Shown: positions 31,853 to 40,270 of the stretch, piece after piece
How positions within the stretch are numbered: position 1 is the stretch's first letter
Layout: each line of letters starts with the position of its first letter
DNA from: Sphingomonas_E sp042693015
GTDB lineage: Bacteria; Pseudomonadota; Alphaproteobacteria; Sphingomonadales; Sphingomonadaceae
Length of the DNA stretch: 64,000 nt
Assembly (NCBI RefSeq): GCF_042693015.1
Contig: NZ_CP170544.1
Coordinates: forward strand, 3,410,001-3,474,000
Reading direction: 5' to 3'
Translations under genes and position numbers: made by a program
The notes under the pieces: model-generated
Told to the model about the DNA's origin: nothing
What the model saw: the letters and a program-made list of their open reading frames with translations, nothing else
Database searches by the model: none

Positions 31853-33256
31853 TTACCGCATCACGCTGACGACGCTGCGCTGCGCGAATTCGGTGAGGCC
31901 TTCCTTGCCGAATTCAACGCCGAGGCCCGACTGCTTGGCGCCGCCGAACGGGATGTGCGGGCCGAAATGGGTGTGGTGGTTGATCCACACCGTGCCGCTT
32001 TCGATCTGCGCCGCGACGCCCAGCGCCTCATCCACATCTTCGGACCACACAGAACCGCCCAGACCATATTCGGAGTTGTTGGCGCGGGCGATGACGTCGG
32101 CGGGATCGTCATAGGCGATGACCGGCAGGATCGGCGCGAACTGTTCTTCATCGACCAAGCGCGAGCCTTCGGCGATGTCGCGGACCAAGGTGGGTTCGAT
32201 GAAATAGCCGCCGCCTTCGCGGACATTGCCGCCCGCGATCACCTTGCCGTCGGCATGGGCGGCGGCGAGATAGGTCTTGGCCTTTTCGAACTGCTGCGCG
32301 TTCTGGAGCGGGCCGACACGGGTGCCCTGTTCCAGCCCGTCGCCGAGCGCGAGCTGGGCAACTTCGCTCACCAGCGCGTCGCACATCTCTTCATAGATGG
32401 AGCGGTGGACGTAGAGCCGCTTCAAGGCGATGCAGACCTGGCCGGCATTGTTGAAGGCGCTGCCCACCGCGCGCTGCGCCGTCTTGGCGATGTCCGCATT
32501 GGGCAGGACGATGCCGGCGTCGTTGCCGCCGAGTTCGAGCGTCAGGCGCTTCAGCGACGAGGCCGCCGCCTCCATCACCTTGCGGCCCGTCGGCGTGGAG
32601 CCGGTGAAGCTGATCTTGGCGACATCGGGATGCGCGGTGAGGACGGCGCCCAGATCATTCTTGTCGACGAGGACGTTGACGACGCCGGCGGGGAACACGT
32701 CCTTGGCGAGCTTGGCGATCATCAGCGCGGTGACGGGCGTGGTCGGCGCCGCCTTCCAGATGAAGCTGTTGCCGAGCAAGACGGCGGGGGCGAGCTTGTA
32801 GCAGCCGATCAGCAGCGGGAAATTCCACGGCGTTATGCCGGCGACCACGCCGAGCGGACGGAAGTGCGACTGGATGAAGAAGGCCTCGTCATCCTGCACG
32901 GTTTCCGGTTCCAGCGACTGCTGGGCGAAATAGCGCAGGAAGATGGCGGCATAAGCGGTTTCGGCCTGCGCCTGTTCGAGCGGCTTGCCCTGTTCCATCA
33001 CGAGGTTGCGGGCGAGATCGGCGGCGTTGGCATCTATGGCGTCGGCAAGGCGGACGAGGGCTGCCTGACGGTCCGCGATCGGAGTGGCCGCCCATGCCGG
33101 CTGCGCCTGCTTCGCCGCGGCGATCGCGCGCAGCATATCGGCTTCCGACGCGCGCGCGACGCTGGTGAAAGGGGCACCGGTGGCGGGGTTCACGACGTCG
33201 AGCGCTTCCGATCCGTCCGAAAGCGCGCCATCGATCAACATCTGGTGTTCGGCCAT
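31853..33256 (-). CDS. NAD(P)-dependent aldehyde dehydrogenase family protein
   Basis: Cytoplasmic enzyme of 467 residues. The cofactor site is GVVAGITPWNFPLLIGCYKL with lysine in FIWKAAPTTPVTAL and the fingerprint KISFTGSTPTGRKVMEAA; the general base glutamate is in LTLELGGNDAGIVLP, the catalytic cysteine in NNAGQVCIALKRLYV, and EEQFAPILPVIAYDD closes the substrate site. Substrate unknown; succinate-semialdehyde and medium-chain aldehyde enzymes look alike. The ATG at 33256 has GAGGAAG directly upstream; an ATG three codons earlier is possible. Confidence 0.95.
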   Translation of the reverse strand: MAEHQMLIDGALSDGSEALDVVNPATGAPFTSVARASEADMLRAIAAAKQAQPAWAATPIADRQAALVRLADAIDANAADLARNLVMEQGKPLEQAQAETAYAAIFLRYFAQQSLEPETVQDDEAFFIQSHFRPLGVVAGITPWNFPLLIGCYKLAPAVLLGNSFIWKAAPTTPVTALMIAKLAKDVFPAGVVNVLVDKNDLGAVLTAHPDVAKISFTGSTPTGRKVMEAAASSLKRLTLELGGNDAGIVLPNADIAKTAQRAVGSAFNNAGQVCIALKRLYVHRSIYEEMCDALVSEVAQLALGDGLEQGTRVGPLQNAQQFEKAKTYLAAAHADGKVIAGGNVREGGGYFIEPTLVRDIAEGSRLVDEEQFAPILPVIAYDDPADVIARANNSEYGLGGSVWSEDVDEALGVAAQIESGTVWINHHTHFGPHIPFGGAKQSGLGVEFGKEGLTEFAQRSVVSVMR

Positions 33257-33465
33257 CTTCCTCATCCTCTGCTTGCCGGCTGGGCCGGTCGTCGGCGCGG
33301 AGGCTATGCGATGCGGAAGGCCCGGTCCTAGTCCGTTTGGACGGGACGAAGGCTTTGCCCGTCGCGCTGGCTATCCATGGCGCATCGGCCTATGACGGCA
33401 AAGCTGCTCCACTTCCGGATCAGAGCGTTGGCCGCCAGGCTCGAACGCCGACGAGGAGCAAGGAC

Positions 33466-33588
33466 ATGGCCAAGGGCCAGCAAAAAAAGACCAAGGAAGC
33501 GCGCAAGCCGAAAAAGGAAGGCGCGCCCAAAGGCAACGCATCCAATCCTTCGACGAAGGAACCCGTTCTGGCGGTGTTCCGGAAATAG
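33466..33588 (+). CDS. Small basic protein, unknown function
   Basis: Forty-residue protein MAKGQQKKTKEARKPKKEGA followed by PKGNASNPSTKEPVLAVFRK. It is lysine-rich and likely disordered. GAGGAGCAAGG lies immediately upstream, and similar short K-rich proteins are widespread in alphaproteobacteria as far as I recall, which supports it as a real gene. It may bind nucleic acid, but nothing in the sequence proves that. Confidence 0.65.
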   Translation: MAKGQQKKTKEARKPKKEGAPKGNASNPSTKEPVLAVFRK

Positions 33589-33672
33589 CGTAACCCCAGG
33601 GCGCGCCGCGATGGCCGCCCGGCCTTTATGTCGCAATTCCGCGATCACCGCCGACGGGCGGAGGAGAATCCC

Positions 33673-33903
33673 ATGTCCCGCGCAATGAACCTGACGTCCA
33701 CCAAGGCTGAAGTCACCGCCGCCTGCCAGTCGCTCAACATAGCGACGACGACGATCGAGGCGCTGATCCCGTCGGGAACCCGCGTCGTCTGCCAGACCAG
33801 CGAAGGGGCGCTCGCGCTTCGCAAAAAGATGAAATCCCAGATCATCACCGGTGCCGTGACGCGGGAACCGCGATTCGTGATGGCCAGTTCGCGCCGCTCA
33901 TAA
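33673..33903 (+). CDS. Small hypothetical protein
   Basis: Protein of 76 residues, MSRAMNLTSTKAEVTAACQS then LNIATTTIEALIPSGTRVVC and TSEGALALRKKMKSQIITGA. It has a strong ribosome site GAGGAGAATCC. The body has a mixed alpha-beta look with one basic end. I do not recognise a family. It is convergent with the histidine kinase gene, ending 3 nt before that gene's stop. Confidence 0.65.
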   Translation: MSRAMNLTSTKAEVTAACQSLNIATTTIEALIPSGTRVVCQTSEGALALRKKMKSQIITGAVTREPRFVMASSRRS

Positions 33904-33905
33904 GG

Positions 33906-35354
33906 TCAGATCGCCGCGGGCAGGTGCAGGCGGACGAGCAGTCCGCCCAGATCCTCGCTCTCTTCGAGGCTGATCGTCCCGCCATAGATTTCGACGACAT
34001 CGCGGACGATCGCGAGACCGAGACCGGTGCCCGGCTTGCCCGTGTCCAGTCGGGCGCCGCGGACGAACAGATTGCGGCGTTCGGTTTCGGGAATGCCGGG
34101 GCCGTCATCCTCGACGAGGATGTCGACGAAATCGTCGCCGTCACGCTGCACCTCCACGAACACGCGGCCCTGGCCGTATTTGGCGGCATTCTCGATGAGA
34201 TTGCCGACCATCTCCTCCAGATCCTGATGCTCGACGCGGACCGCGGCGTCCTTGACCCCGGCCAGATCGACGGTGACGTGACGATGGAGGCGCGAGACCG
34301 CGCGTTCGACGGCCTTCAAGGCGGGCCAGACTTCCGACCGGCTCTGCGCCGAACCGCGGCGGCCGACCGCGCGGGCGCGGGCAAGGTGGTGATCGACCTG
34401 GCGGCGCATCGTCGTCGCCTCGCGGATGATCGCGGCCTGGAGATCGGGGCTGTTGGCCGTCGCCTCGTTCATAATGACGGTGAGCGGCGTCTTGAGCGCA
34501 TGGGCGAGGTTGCCGGCGTGGCGGCGCGCCTCCTCCGCCTGCTTTTCATTATGGGCGAGCAGCGCGTTCAGTTCCTCGACCATCGGCGCGATCTCGTTCG
34601 GCAGCGCGTCGTCGATGCGCGCGATCTGGCCGGTGCGCACCTGGCTGATGCCGCGGCGGATCTTGCGGAGCGGCCAGAGGCCATAAGCGGTCTGCAGCGC
34701 CGAGGCGACGATCAGACCGAGCCCCAGCAAGGCGAAGGCGCGGACCAGCGTCTTGCGCAGCGTGGCGATCTGTTCGTCGAGTGCGGTGCGCCCCTGTGCC
34801 ACCTGGAAATGCCAGCGGACGGTCGATCCCGGCAAGCGGATGTCGCGTTCGAGGATACGCAGCGGCTCATCGGCAAATTCGCGACTGTCATAGATATGGA
34901 TGTCGTCGTCGCTGTGCTGTGCCTTCACCGTCAGCGCGCGATCCCATAGTGAGCGCGATCGGAAGGTTTCGTAGCCGCGGCCGCTGATCTGGTAATAGAG
35001 GCCCGAATAGGGTTCCAGGAAGCGCTGGTCGGCGAGCGGCCGGTTGAAGCGGACCTCCCCATCGGGGCCGATTTCCGACGAGGCGATCATCGCCGTCTGC
35101 ACATATTCGAGCTGCGCGTCGAAATTGCGGGTGATCGCCGACGTCAGCACGCGATCGAGCGCGATGCCGCCACCCACCAGCAGCAGGAAGATCCACAGCG
35201 CGGAGATGCCGATCATCCGGCGCGTCAGCGAACCGGTCGATCGCTCCGTGGCCGGCGTCGGCCTCAGCCGCGCGCGGAGCAGCCGGAGGAAAGCCGGCAG
35301 GCGCGCCCGCGCCGCTGCTTCTGGTGTGGAAGCGGGTGGAGGCTGATCGTTCAC
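33906..35354 (-). CDS. Sensor histidine kinase of a PhoQ-like two-component system
   Basis: Membrane sensor of about 482 residues with two transmembrane helices, ISALWIFLLLVGGGIALDRV and a second around LVRAFALLGLGLIVASALQT, bracketing a periplasmic domain of about 140 residues. Next come a HAMP-like region, the phosphoacceptor block RHAGNLAHALKTPLTVIMNE, and the ATPase boxes NLIENAAKYG, VEDDGPGIPE and GTGLGLAIVRDVVEIYGG. A GTG at 35354 is preferred, since the frame upstream runs into a REP palindrome that encodes the spurious MDFRLRGNDG. It lies in one operon downstream of the PepSY and response regulator genes. Confidence 0.92.
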   Translation of the reverse strand: MNDQPPPASTPEAAARARLPAFLRLLRARLRPTPATERSTGSLTRRMIGISALWIFLLLVGGGIALDRVLTSAITRNFDAQLEYVQTAMIASSEIGPDGEVRFNRPLADQRFLEPYSGLYYQISGRGYETFRSRSLWDRALTVKAQHSDDDIHIYDSREFADEPLRILERDIRLPGSTVRWHFQVAQGRTALDEQIATLRKTLVRAFALLGLGLIVASALQTAYGLWPLRKIRRGISQVRTGQIARIDDALPNEIAPMVEELNALLAHNEKQAEEARRHAGNLAHALKTPLTVIMNEATANSPDLQAAIIREATTMRRQVDHHLARARAVGRRGSAQSRSEVWPALKAVERAVSRLHRHVTVDLAGVKDAAVRVEHQDLEEMVGNLIENAAKYGQGRVFVEVQRDGDDFVDILVEDDGPGIPETERRNLFVRGARLDTGKPGTGLGLAIVRDVVEIYGGTISLEESEDLGGLLVRLHLPAAI

Positions 35355-35371
35355 GAACAAACCATAGCCGT

Positions 35372-35460
35372 CATTCCCGCGAAGGCGGAAATCCATTAAC
35401 TCCGCGTTCGCGATGGAGCCGCGACGTCAGAGAATATGGATTCCCGCCTTCGCGGGAATG
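35372..35460. repeat. REP palindrome pair inside the two-component operon
   Basis: CATTCCCGCGAAGGCGGAA and its inverse TTCCCGCCTTCGCGGGAATG face each other across about 40 nt. The element separates the response regulator stop from the kinase start. A hairpin at this place could give the kinase a lower expression than the regulator. Confidence 0.85.
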
Positions 35461-35501
35461 ACGGTGAAGAATAGGTGGCTGCTCCACGCCCATCCGGACG
35501 A

Positions 35502-36167
35502 TCAGGCGTCCGGATCCTCAAGGCTGTAGCCGAGCCCGCGGATGGTGGTGATGACATCCTGGCCGAGCTTCTTGCGGATGCGCGTGACGAAAACCTCGAT
35601 CGTGTTCGAATCGCGATCGAAATCCTGATCGTAGATATGCTCGATCAGTTCGGTGCGGCTGACCACCTTGCCCTTATGATGCATCAGGTAGCTCAAGAGC
35701 TTATATTCCTGCGCGGTCATCTTCACCGGTTCGCCGGCGAGCGTGACCTTGCCCGAGCGGGTGTCGAGGCGAACATCGCCCGCGATCAGTTCCGACGAGG
35801 CATTGCCCGAGGCGCGGCGGATCAGCGCGCGCAGCCGGGCGATCAGTTCCTCGGTCTGGAAGGGCTTGGCGAGATAATCGTCGGCGCCGGCATCAAGCCC
35901 GGCCACCTTGTCCGACCAGCTATCGCGCGCGGTGAGGACGAGGACGGGCATTTCCTTGCCATCCTTGCGCCAGCGATCGAGCACGGTCAGCCCGTCGAGC
36001 TTGGGCAGGCCCAGATCGAGGACGATCGCGTCGTAATTCTCCGTCATTCCCAGGAAATGACCGTCCTCGCCATCGGTGGCGAGATCGATCGCATAGCCTG
36101 CCCCTTCGAGCGTGGCGCGGAGCTGACGGCCGAGATTCGGCTCGTCCTCGACAATCAGTACGCGCAT
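35502..36167 (-). CDS. OmpR/PhoP-family response regulator
   Basis: Protein of 221 residues. The receiver domain has the acidic pair VEDEPN, the phosphoacceptor aspartate in IVLDLGLPKLDGL, the threonine in LVLTARDSW and the lysine in DYLAKPFQTEEL. The C-terminal winged helix shows VKMTAQEYKLLSYLMHHKGK, the recognition region IEVFVTRIRKKLG, and the wing TTIRGLGYSLE. It should be phosphorylated by the kinase encoded downstream. Confidence 0.95.
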   Translation of the reverse strand: MRVLIVEDEPNLGRQLRATLEGAGYAIDLATDGEDGHFLGMTENYDAIVLDLGLPKLDGLTVLDRWRKDGKEMPVLVLTARDSWSDKVAGLDAGADDYLAKPFQTEELIARLRALIRRASGNASSELIAGDVRLDTRSGKVTLAGEPVKMTAQEYKLLSYLMHHKGKVVSRTELIEHIYDQDFDRDSNTIEVFVTRIRKKLGQDVITTIRGLGYSLEDPDA

Positions 36168-36174
36168 ATTTCAG

Positions 36175-36477
36175 TCATTCTCCCGAACGGCGGAGGATCT
36201 GCCCGGTGCGTCCGTCCACATCGATCCATATCACGGAACCATTCCGCATGAACTTCATGCGATACATATTGGCTCCCGGATCATATTCGGGCCGGCCGAG
36301 ATAGTCGCCCCTGATCTGCGGGAGCACGCGGCTTTCGAGCATCGGCAAAGGCAGGCTGCGCTTTTCACGCACGGCCTCGAAGGCGGCGTCCTGATCGCGG
36401 CGGCCAGCCTCGGCCGGCGCGGCCAGCGAGGTGATGGCAAGGGCACCTGCGACGCAGGGCAGAACTAAGGTCTTCAT
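36175..36477 (-). CDS. PepSY-domain exported protein
   Basis: Protein of about 100 residues with signal peptide MKTLVLPCVAGALAITSLAA and a PepSY-like body: VREKRSLPLPMLESRVLPQI, YDPGANMYRMKFMRNG and VIWIDVDGRTGQILRRSGE. The end is the classic V-x-V-D-A/G-x-T-G-x-I-L block. It lies just upstream of the response regulator with 7 nt between them. PepSY proteins near OmpR-type systems often act as periplasmic modulators; that role is inferred. A second ATG at 36483 is possible. Confidence 0.88.
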   Translation of the reverse strand: MKTLVLPCVAGALAITSLAAPAEAGRRDQDAAFEAVREKRSLPLPMLESRVLPQIRGDYLGRPEYDPGANMYRMKFMRNGSVIWIDVDGRTGQILRRSGE

Positions 36478-36568
36478 CGGCATGGGCTTGTGGCATAGGC
36501 TTGGCGCGTTGAATAGGTGATGAATATCCGTGGGGGCGGGCGTTCATCTAACAGGGATCGCAAAGGCG

Positions 36569-38191
36569 ATGGGAAAAGGCCTGAAGGCGCTGGCGCTGGC
36601 GGCGCTGATCGGAATGGCTTCGGCCGCCATGACGCAGCACGCGATGGAACCGGTGCCGACCCGCGGGCCGAACGAAGGCATGGGCCCGTTCCGCAAGCTG
36701 GTGATCCGTGGCGCGACCATGATCGAGGGATCGGGTGCCCCACCGCGCGGGCCGGTCGACATCGTCATTGAGGGCAATCGCATCACCGACATCCTTTCGG
36801 CCGGCACGCCGGGGCTGAAGATGCAGCCCAACCGGAGCCCGCGCGATTTCGACCAGGAGATCGACGCGACCGGCATGTATGTGCTGCCCGGCTTCGTCGA
36901 CATGCACGGCCATAATGGCGATCCCGAAAAGGCGCCCAATCCCAGCTATGGCTATAAGCTGTGGCTGGCCCATGGCGTGACGACGGTGCGCGGGGTGTCG
37001 CTCTATTGGGGCACGCCCAACCGCTCGCTCGACGACAAGCGGCTGAGCGCGGAGAACCGCATCGTCGCGCCGCATCTCTTCGCCTATCTGACTCTGGGCG
37101 ATGGGTGGACACAGGGCCGCGTCGACACGCCCGAAAAAGCGCGGACCTGGGTGCGCTGGGCGGCGGGTGCCAGCGTCGACGGCATCAAATTCTTCAACCG
37201 CGGCGACGAGACCCCGGCGATCATCCGCGCCGCGATCGACGAGGCGAAGAAGCATGGGATGGGCACCGTCGCCCATCTATCGCAGCCCGGCGTCGGCCAG
37301 TTCAACGCGCGCGACGCAGGCGCGGCGGGGCTCGGCACCGTCACGCACTTTTACGGCCATTTCGAAGCGCTGCTGAAGCAGAACCGGCTCCAGCCCCTGC
37401 CCGCCGACTATAATTTCGATGACGAGCAGGCGCGCTTCGGCGAGGCGGCGGAGATCTGGAACGATATCGTCGAACCGGGCAGCCCGGAATGGATCGACTA
37501 TCTGAAGGCACAGAAGGAGGCCGGCGTCACCTTCGACCCCACCTTCAACATCTATTCCGCCTCACGCGATCTGATGCGCGCGCGCAATGCCGACTGGCAG
37601 GCCGAATATGCGCTGCCGCAGCTCTCGGACTATTTCCAGTCCTCGCGCGTGAACCATGGCAGCTATTTCTTCGACTGGACCACCGCGCGCGAGGTGGCGT
37701 GGAAGCGCTTCTATGTGCCGTGGATGCGGTTGATGAACGACTACAAAAATATGGGCGGACGGGTGACGACCGGATCGGACCCCGGCTTCATCTACCAGAT
37801 CTGGGGCTTCGCTTATATCCAGGAGCTGGAGATGCTGCAGGAGGCAGGCTTCACCCCGCTGGAGGTGGTGCAGGCCGCGACGATCAACGGCGCCCGGACG
37901 ATCATGGAGCCCAAGGGGAAGGAGCCCGAATTCGGCCTCGTCCGCCGCGGCATGATCGCCGACCTCGTCATCGTGCCGGAAAATCCGCTGGCCAATTTCA
38001 AGACCCTCTACGGCACCGGCCATCTGCGGCTGAACCCGGCCACCGACAAGCAGGAGCGCGTCGGCGGCGTGAAGTGGACTGTGAAGGACGGCATCGTCTA
38101 CGACGCGGCGAAGTTGCTGGCCGACGTCCGCGCGATGGTGGCAGCGGAGAAGGCGAAGCGGACCGCAGCCGCCTCCGCGCCGTCACCCTGA
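36569..38191 (+). CDS. Exported amidohydrolase family protein
   Basis: Metal-dependent hydrolase of 540 residues with a short signal peptide (LKALALAALIGMASAAM). The binuclear site begins with the H-x-H in FVDMHGHNGDPE; later ligands are likely the lysine/histidine in ASVDGIKFFNRGDE, the histidines in GTVAHLSQPG and TVTHFYGH, and the aspartate in VTTGSDPGFIYQIWG. The C-terminal composite strand GMIADLVIVPENPLANFKTL is typical of dihydropyrimidinase-like hydrolases. Substrate unknown. The stop codon lies inside a REP palindrome (38181-38272), whose arrival probably fixed the present C-terminus. Confidence 0.9.
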   Translation: MGKGLKALALAALIGMASAAMTQHAMEPVPTRGPNEGMGPFRKLVIRGATMIEGSGAPPRGPVDIVIEGNRITDILSAGTPGLKMQPNRSPRDFDQEIDATGMYVLPGFVDMHGHNGDPEKAPNPSYGYKLWLAHGVTTVRGVSLYWGTPNRSLDDKRLSAENRIVAPHLFAYLTLGDGWTQGRVDTPEKARTWVRWAAGASVDGIKFFNRGDETPAIIRAAIDEAKKHGMGTVAHLSQPGVGQFNARDAGAAGLGTVTHFYGHFEALLKQNRLQPLPADYNFDDEQARFGEAAEIWNDIVEPGSPEWIDYLKAQKEAGVTFDPTFNIYSASRDLMRARNADWQAEYALPQLSDYFQSSRVNHGSYFFDWTTAREVAWKRFYVPWMRLMNDYKNMGGRVTTGSDPGFIYQIWGFAYIQELEMLQEAGFTPLEVVQAATINGARTIMEPKGKEPEFGLVRRGMIADLVIVPENPLANFKTLYGTGHLRLNPATDKQERVGGVKWTVKDGIVYDAAKLLADVRAMVAAEKAKRTAAASAPSP

Positions 38192-38272
38192 ACTTGTTTC
38201 AGGGTCCACCTTTCCAAGCGCGATGGCGACGCCTGTTCCACGGTGGATGCTGAAACAAGTTCAGCATGACGG
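38181..38272. repeat. REP palindrome pair (CACCCTGAAC...GTTCAGCATGACG type)
   Basis: CGTCACCCTGAACTTGTTTC at the left faces GAAACAAGTTCAGCATGACG at the right across about 50 nt. A related pair lies at 46544-46635. The left arm contains the stop codon of the amidohydrolase gene. Confidence 0.85.
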
Positions 38273-38297
38273 GGAGTTTGGGTGAAGCGTCAGCGCC

Positions 38298-38600
38298 TCA
38301 GTCGAAGAGTTCCTCCAGAAAAGACTTCTTGCGCTTCTTGTAGCCATAGCCCGGTGTGTGCGAGGCGCCGAGGCCGTGGCCGATATCCCACGGGCTCGGC
38401 TGCTGCTGGGGCGGCGGCGACACGGCGCGGGCGGGGGCGGCGTCCTGGCCGCTGCGCTCGATGATCTTGTCGAGCTCGCCCCGATCGAGCCAGACGCCGC
38501 GGCATTGCGGGCAATAGTCGATCTCGACGCCCTGGCGCTCGCTCATCACCAGCGGGACGCGACAGACCGGACACGGCATTCCGGCAGCGGGATTGGTCAT
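38298..38600 (-). CDS. TFIIB-type zinc ribbon protein
   Basis: Protein of 100 residues. The zinc ribbon uses CPVCRVPL and CPQCRGVWLDRGELDKII, the exact pattern of the zf-TFIIB family with its W-L-D-x-G-E-L signature. The rest is a glutamine/proline linker (SPPPQQQPSPWDIGHGLG) and a basic end KKRKKSFLEELFD. Function unknown; in several bacteria this domain precedes membrane proteins. The ATG at 38600 follows AGGAGAC. Confidence 0.88.
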   Translation of the reverse strand: MTNPAAGMPCPVCRVPLVMSERQGVEIDYCPQCRGVWLDRGELDKIIERSGQDAAPARAVSPPPQQQPSPWDIGHGLGASHTPGYGYKKRKKSFLEELFD

Positions 38601-38775
38601 CTCTACGGGTCTCCTGACATTAACCCGACACTGGCGCCAAGATATCACCGACCAGCATCGAGCGCACTCGATGCGGTCCGACATCGCGGCTGCCTGTCTG
38701 CAACCGCCAGAGGGGCCCGGCCCGCATGGGCGAGATGCGCGCGGCCCCGCGGCATTTCAACGATCGCTTCGTAAC

Positions 38776-39210
38776 TTATTGTGTGAAGAGATCGACGACC
38801 TCGGCATCGGGCGCGACTGCGGCCAGCAACAGGCTGCGATGGCATTGCTGCGGATCGCGTTCGAAGCAGAGCAAGGCGCTCGGCTTTTCCGCGGCCATTT
38901 CGAGCATCTGCGCGGCCTGTACCATCGCTTCGGGCAGTTCAAGCTGGCCGGCATAGACACGCTCCAGGCCGGCATGGTCCCCCTTGCGCGCGGCTTCGCG
39001 GCCTTCGGGCGGGGTGCCGAGCGCCTTCAGATGGACATAGGAAATGCCGGCTTCCTTGAGGCGCGCGGCGAGCACATTCTTGGAGAAACCGGGTTTGCGC
39101 GAGAGCGGGACCGCGCGAACGTCGATCAGTTGTTCGACGCCGGCAGCCTTGAGCGTGGCAATGAAATCGGGCTGCGTCGTGCCTTCATAGCCGATGGTGA
39201 AGATGCGCAT
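38776..39210 (-). CDS. DUF488 family protein
   Basis: Protein of 144 residues, MRIFTIGYEGTTQPDFIATL then LIDVRAVPLSRKPGFSKNVL, the DUF488 start with the conserved DVR-x-x-P-x-S. The C-terminal piece LLCFERDPQQCHRSLLLAAV holds the conserved C-H-R site. The family is uncharacterised; the invariant Cys-His-Arg hints at a catalytic or metal role. Its ATG overlaps the TGA of the DUF2306 gene, so the pair is coupled. Confidence 0.9.
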   Translation of the reverse strand: MRIFTIGYEGTTQPDFIATLKAAGVEQLIDVRAVPLSRKPGFSKNVLAARLKEAGISYVHLKALGTPPEGREAARKGDHAGLERVYAGQLELPEAMVQAAQMLEMAAEKPSALLCFERDPQQCHRSLLLAAVAPDAEVVDLFTQ

Positions 39211-39848
39211 CAGGCCAGTGCCTCCCCCGCAATGAGAGCTGGCGAGCGGCGCAGCCACCATTCGGCGACGAGCAGATTGGGCACCCAGCAGGCCCAAGCG
39301 ACGATGCGATAGGCCGGATCGAATTCGCCGAACGTCATCACCAGCAAGGGCAGTTCGATCCTGAGCGTGACCGCGGCGAGGATCAGGGCATAGCTGCGGA
39401 CCATCCAGCGGCGGTGCGCCTCGATCTGCCGGGCGCGGATGCGGAGCCAGCCGATCGCCGTAGTCAGGATCGTCGCGACCGCGAGCAGGCCGAAACCGGT
39501 CTGCGCGATCGGTCCGGCGCCCGCGAACGGTGCGAGGAAAAGACCGGCCGTGCCGGCGGCCAGCGCCGCCGTCGCATAGATGCGGCCCAACCAGCGATGG
39601 AGCTTGTAGCTCCGCGCGCGGATCGCGGGGTTGAGCTGGATGAAGCCAGTCGCCAGCGCGACCGCGCCGAAGCCGGCATGGATATAGATGCCGGGCATGG
39701 TCTTCAGGAAACTGTCGCGCAGATTGGGCGCGAAGGCATCGGGCCCGACGATCACATAGCGGGCCGCATAAGCGGACACAGCCAATGCGAGCAGGCCGGC
39801 GAGCGCGAACAGCGCCCAGCCGCGGCGGCTCAGGCGGGCTTGTGGCAT
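39210..39848 (-). CDS. DUF2306 family membrane protein
   Basis: Integral membrane protein of 212 residues with about six helices (WALFALAGLLALAVSAYAAR, GIYIHAGFGAVALATGFIQL, then RIYATAALAAGTAGLFLAPF). Conserved spots include IRARSYKLHRWLGRIYA and RQIEAHRRWMVRSYALILAA, matching DUF2306; the histidines resemble haem or metal ligands, but no function is shown. It overlaps the VOC gene upstream by 19 nt and the DUF488 gene downstream. Confidence 0.88.
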   Translation of the reverse strand: MPQARLSRRGWALFALAGLLALAVSAYAARYVIVGPDAFAPNLRDSFLKTMPGIYIHAGFGAVALATGFIQLNPAIRARSYKLHRWLGRIYATAALAAGTAGLFLAPFAGAGPIAQTGFGLLAVATILTTAIGWLRIRARQIEAHRRWMVRSYALILAAVTLRIELPLLVMTFGEFDPAYRIVAWACWVPNLLVAEWWLRRSPALIAGEALA

Positions 39849-40219
39849 ACCGCTTCGATATTCTGACCGTCCGGATCGAGGATGAAGGCCGCATAATAAT
39901 CGGGGTGGTAATGCGGGCGCAGGCCCGGCGCGCCATGATCCTTGCCCCCGGCTGCCAGCGCCGCGGCGTGGAAGGCATCGACCGTGGCGCGATCATCGAC
40001 CGCGAAGGCGATGTGGGTGCCCTGCCCCACTTGCTCATTATCGCCGACCCAGAAGAAGGGCTTGCCGTTCTTGCCGAAGCCGAGCGCGGTGCCGCCGGAT
40101 TCGGTCATCTCCGGCGTCACTTCCATCAGGATGGTGATGCCGAGCGGTTTCAGCGCTGCTTCATAGAAAGCGCGGGAACGCTTGATGTCGGACACCGAGA
40201 AACCGACATGATCGAGCAT
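39830..40219 (-). CDS. VOC-family protein
   Basis: Protein of 129 residues, MLDHVGFSVSDIKRSRAFYE at the start, then PFFWVGDNEQVGQGTHIAFA and a C-terminal YYAAFILDPDGQNIEAVCHK. Metal ligands likely include the histidine of LDHVGFSV, a histidine of GTHIAFAV and the glutamate of NIEAVCH. It belongs to the glyoxalase/bleomycin-resistance superfamily; substrate unknown. It heads the VOC-DUF2306-DUF488 overlapping group and is divergent from trmFO. Confidence 0.88.
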   Translation of the reverse strand: MLDHVGFSVSDIKRSRAFYEAALKPLGITILMEVTPEMTESGGTALGFGKNGKPFFWVGDNEQVGQGTHIAFAVDDRATVDAFHAAALAAGGKDHGAPGLRPHYHPDYYAAFILDPDGQNIEAVCHKPA

Positions 40220-40270
40220 AAGCCTTCTCCCACTCGCATCCTTGGGCGGATGCTTCTATCGCACTTCGCC

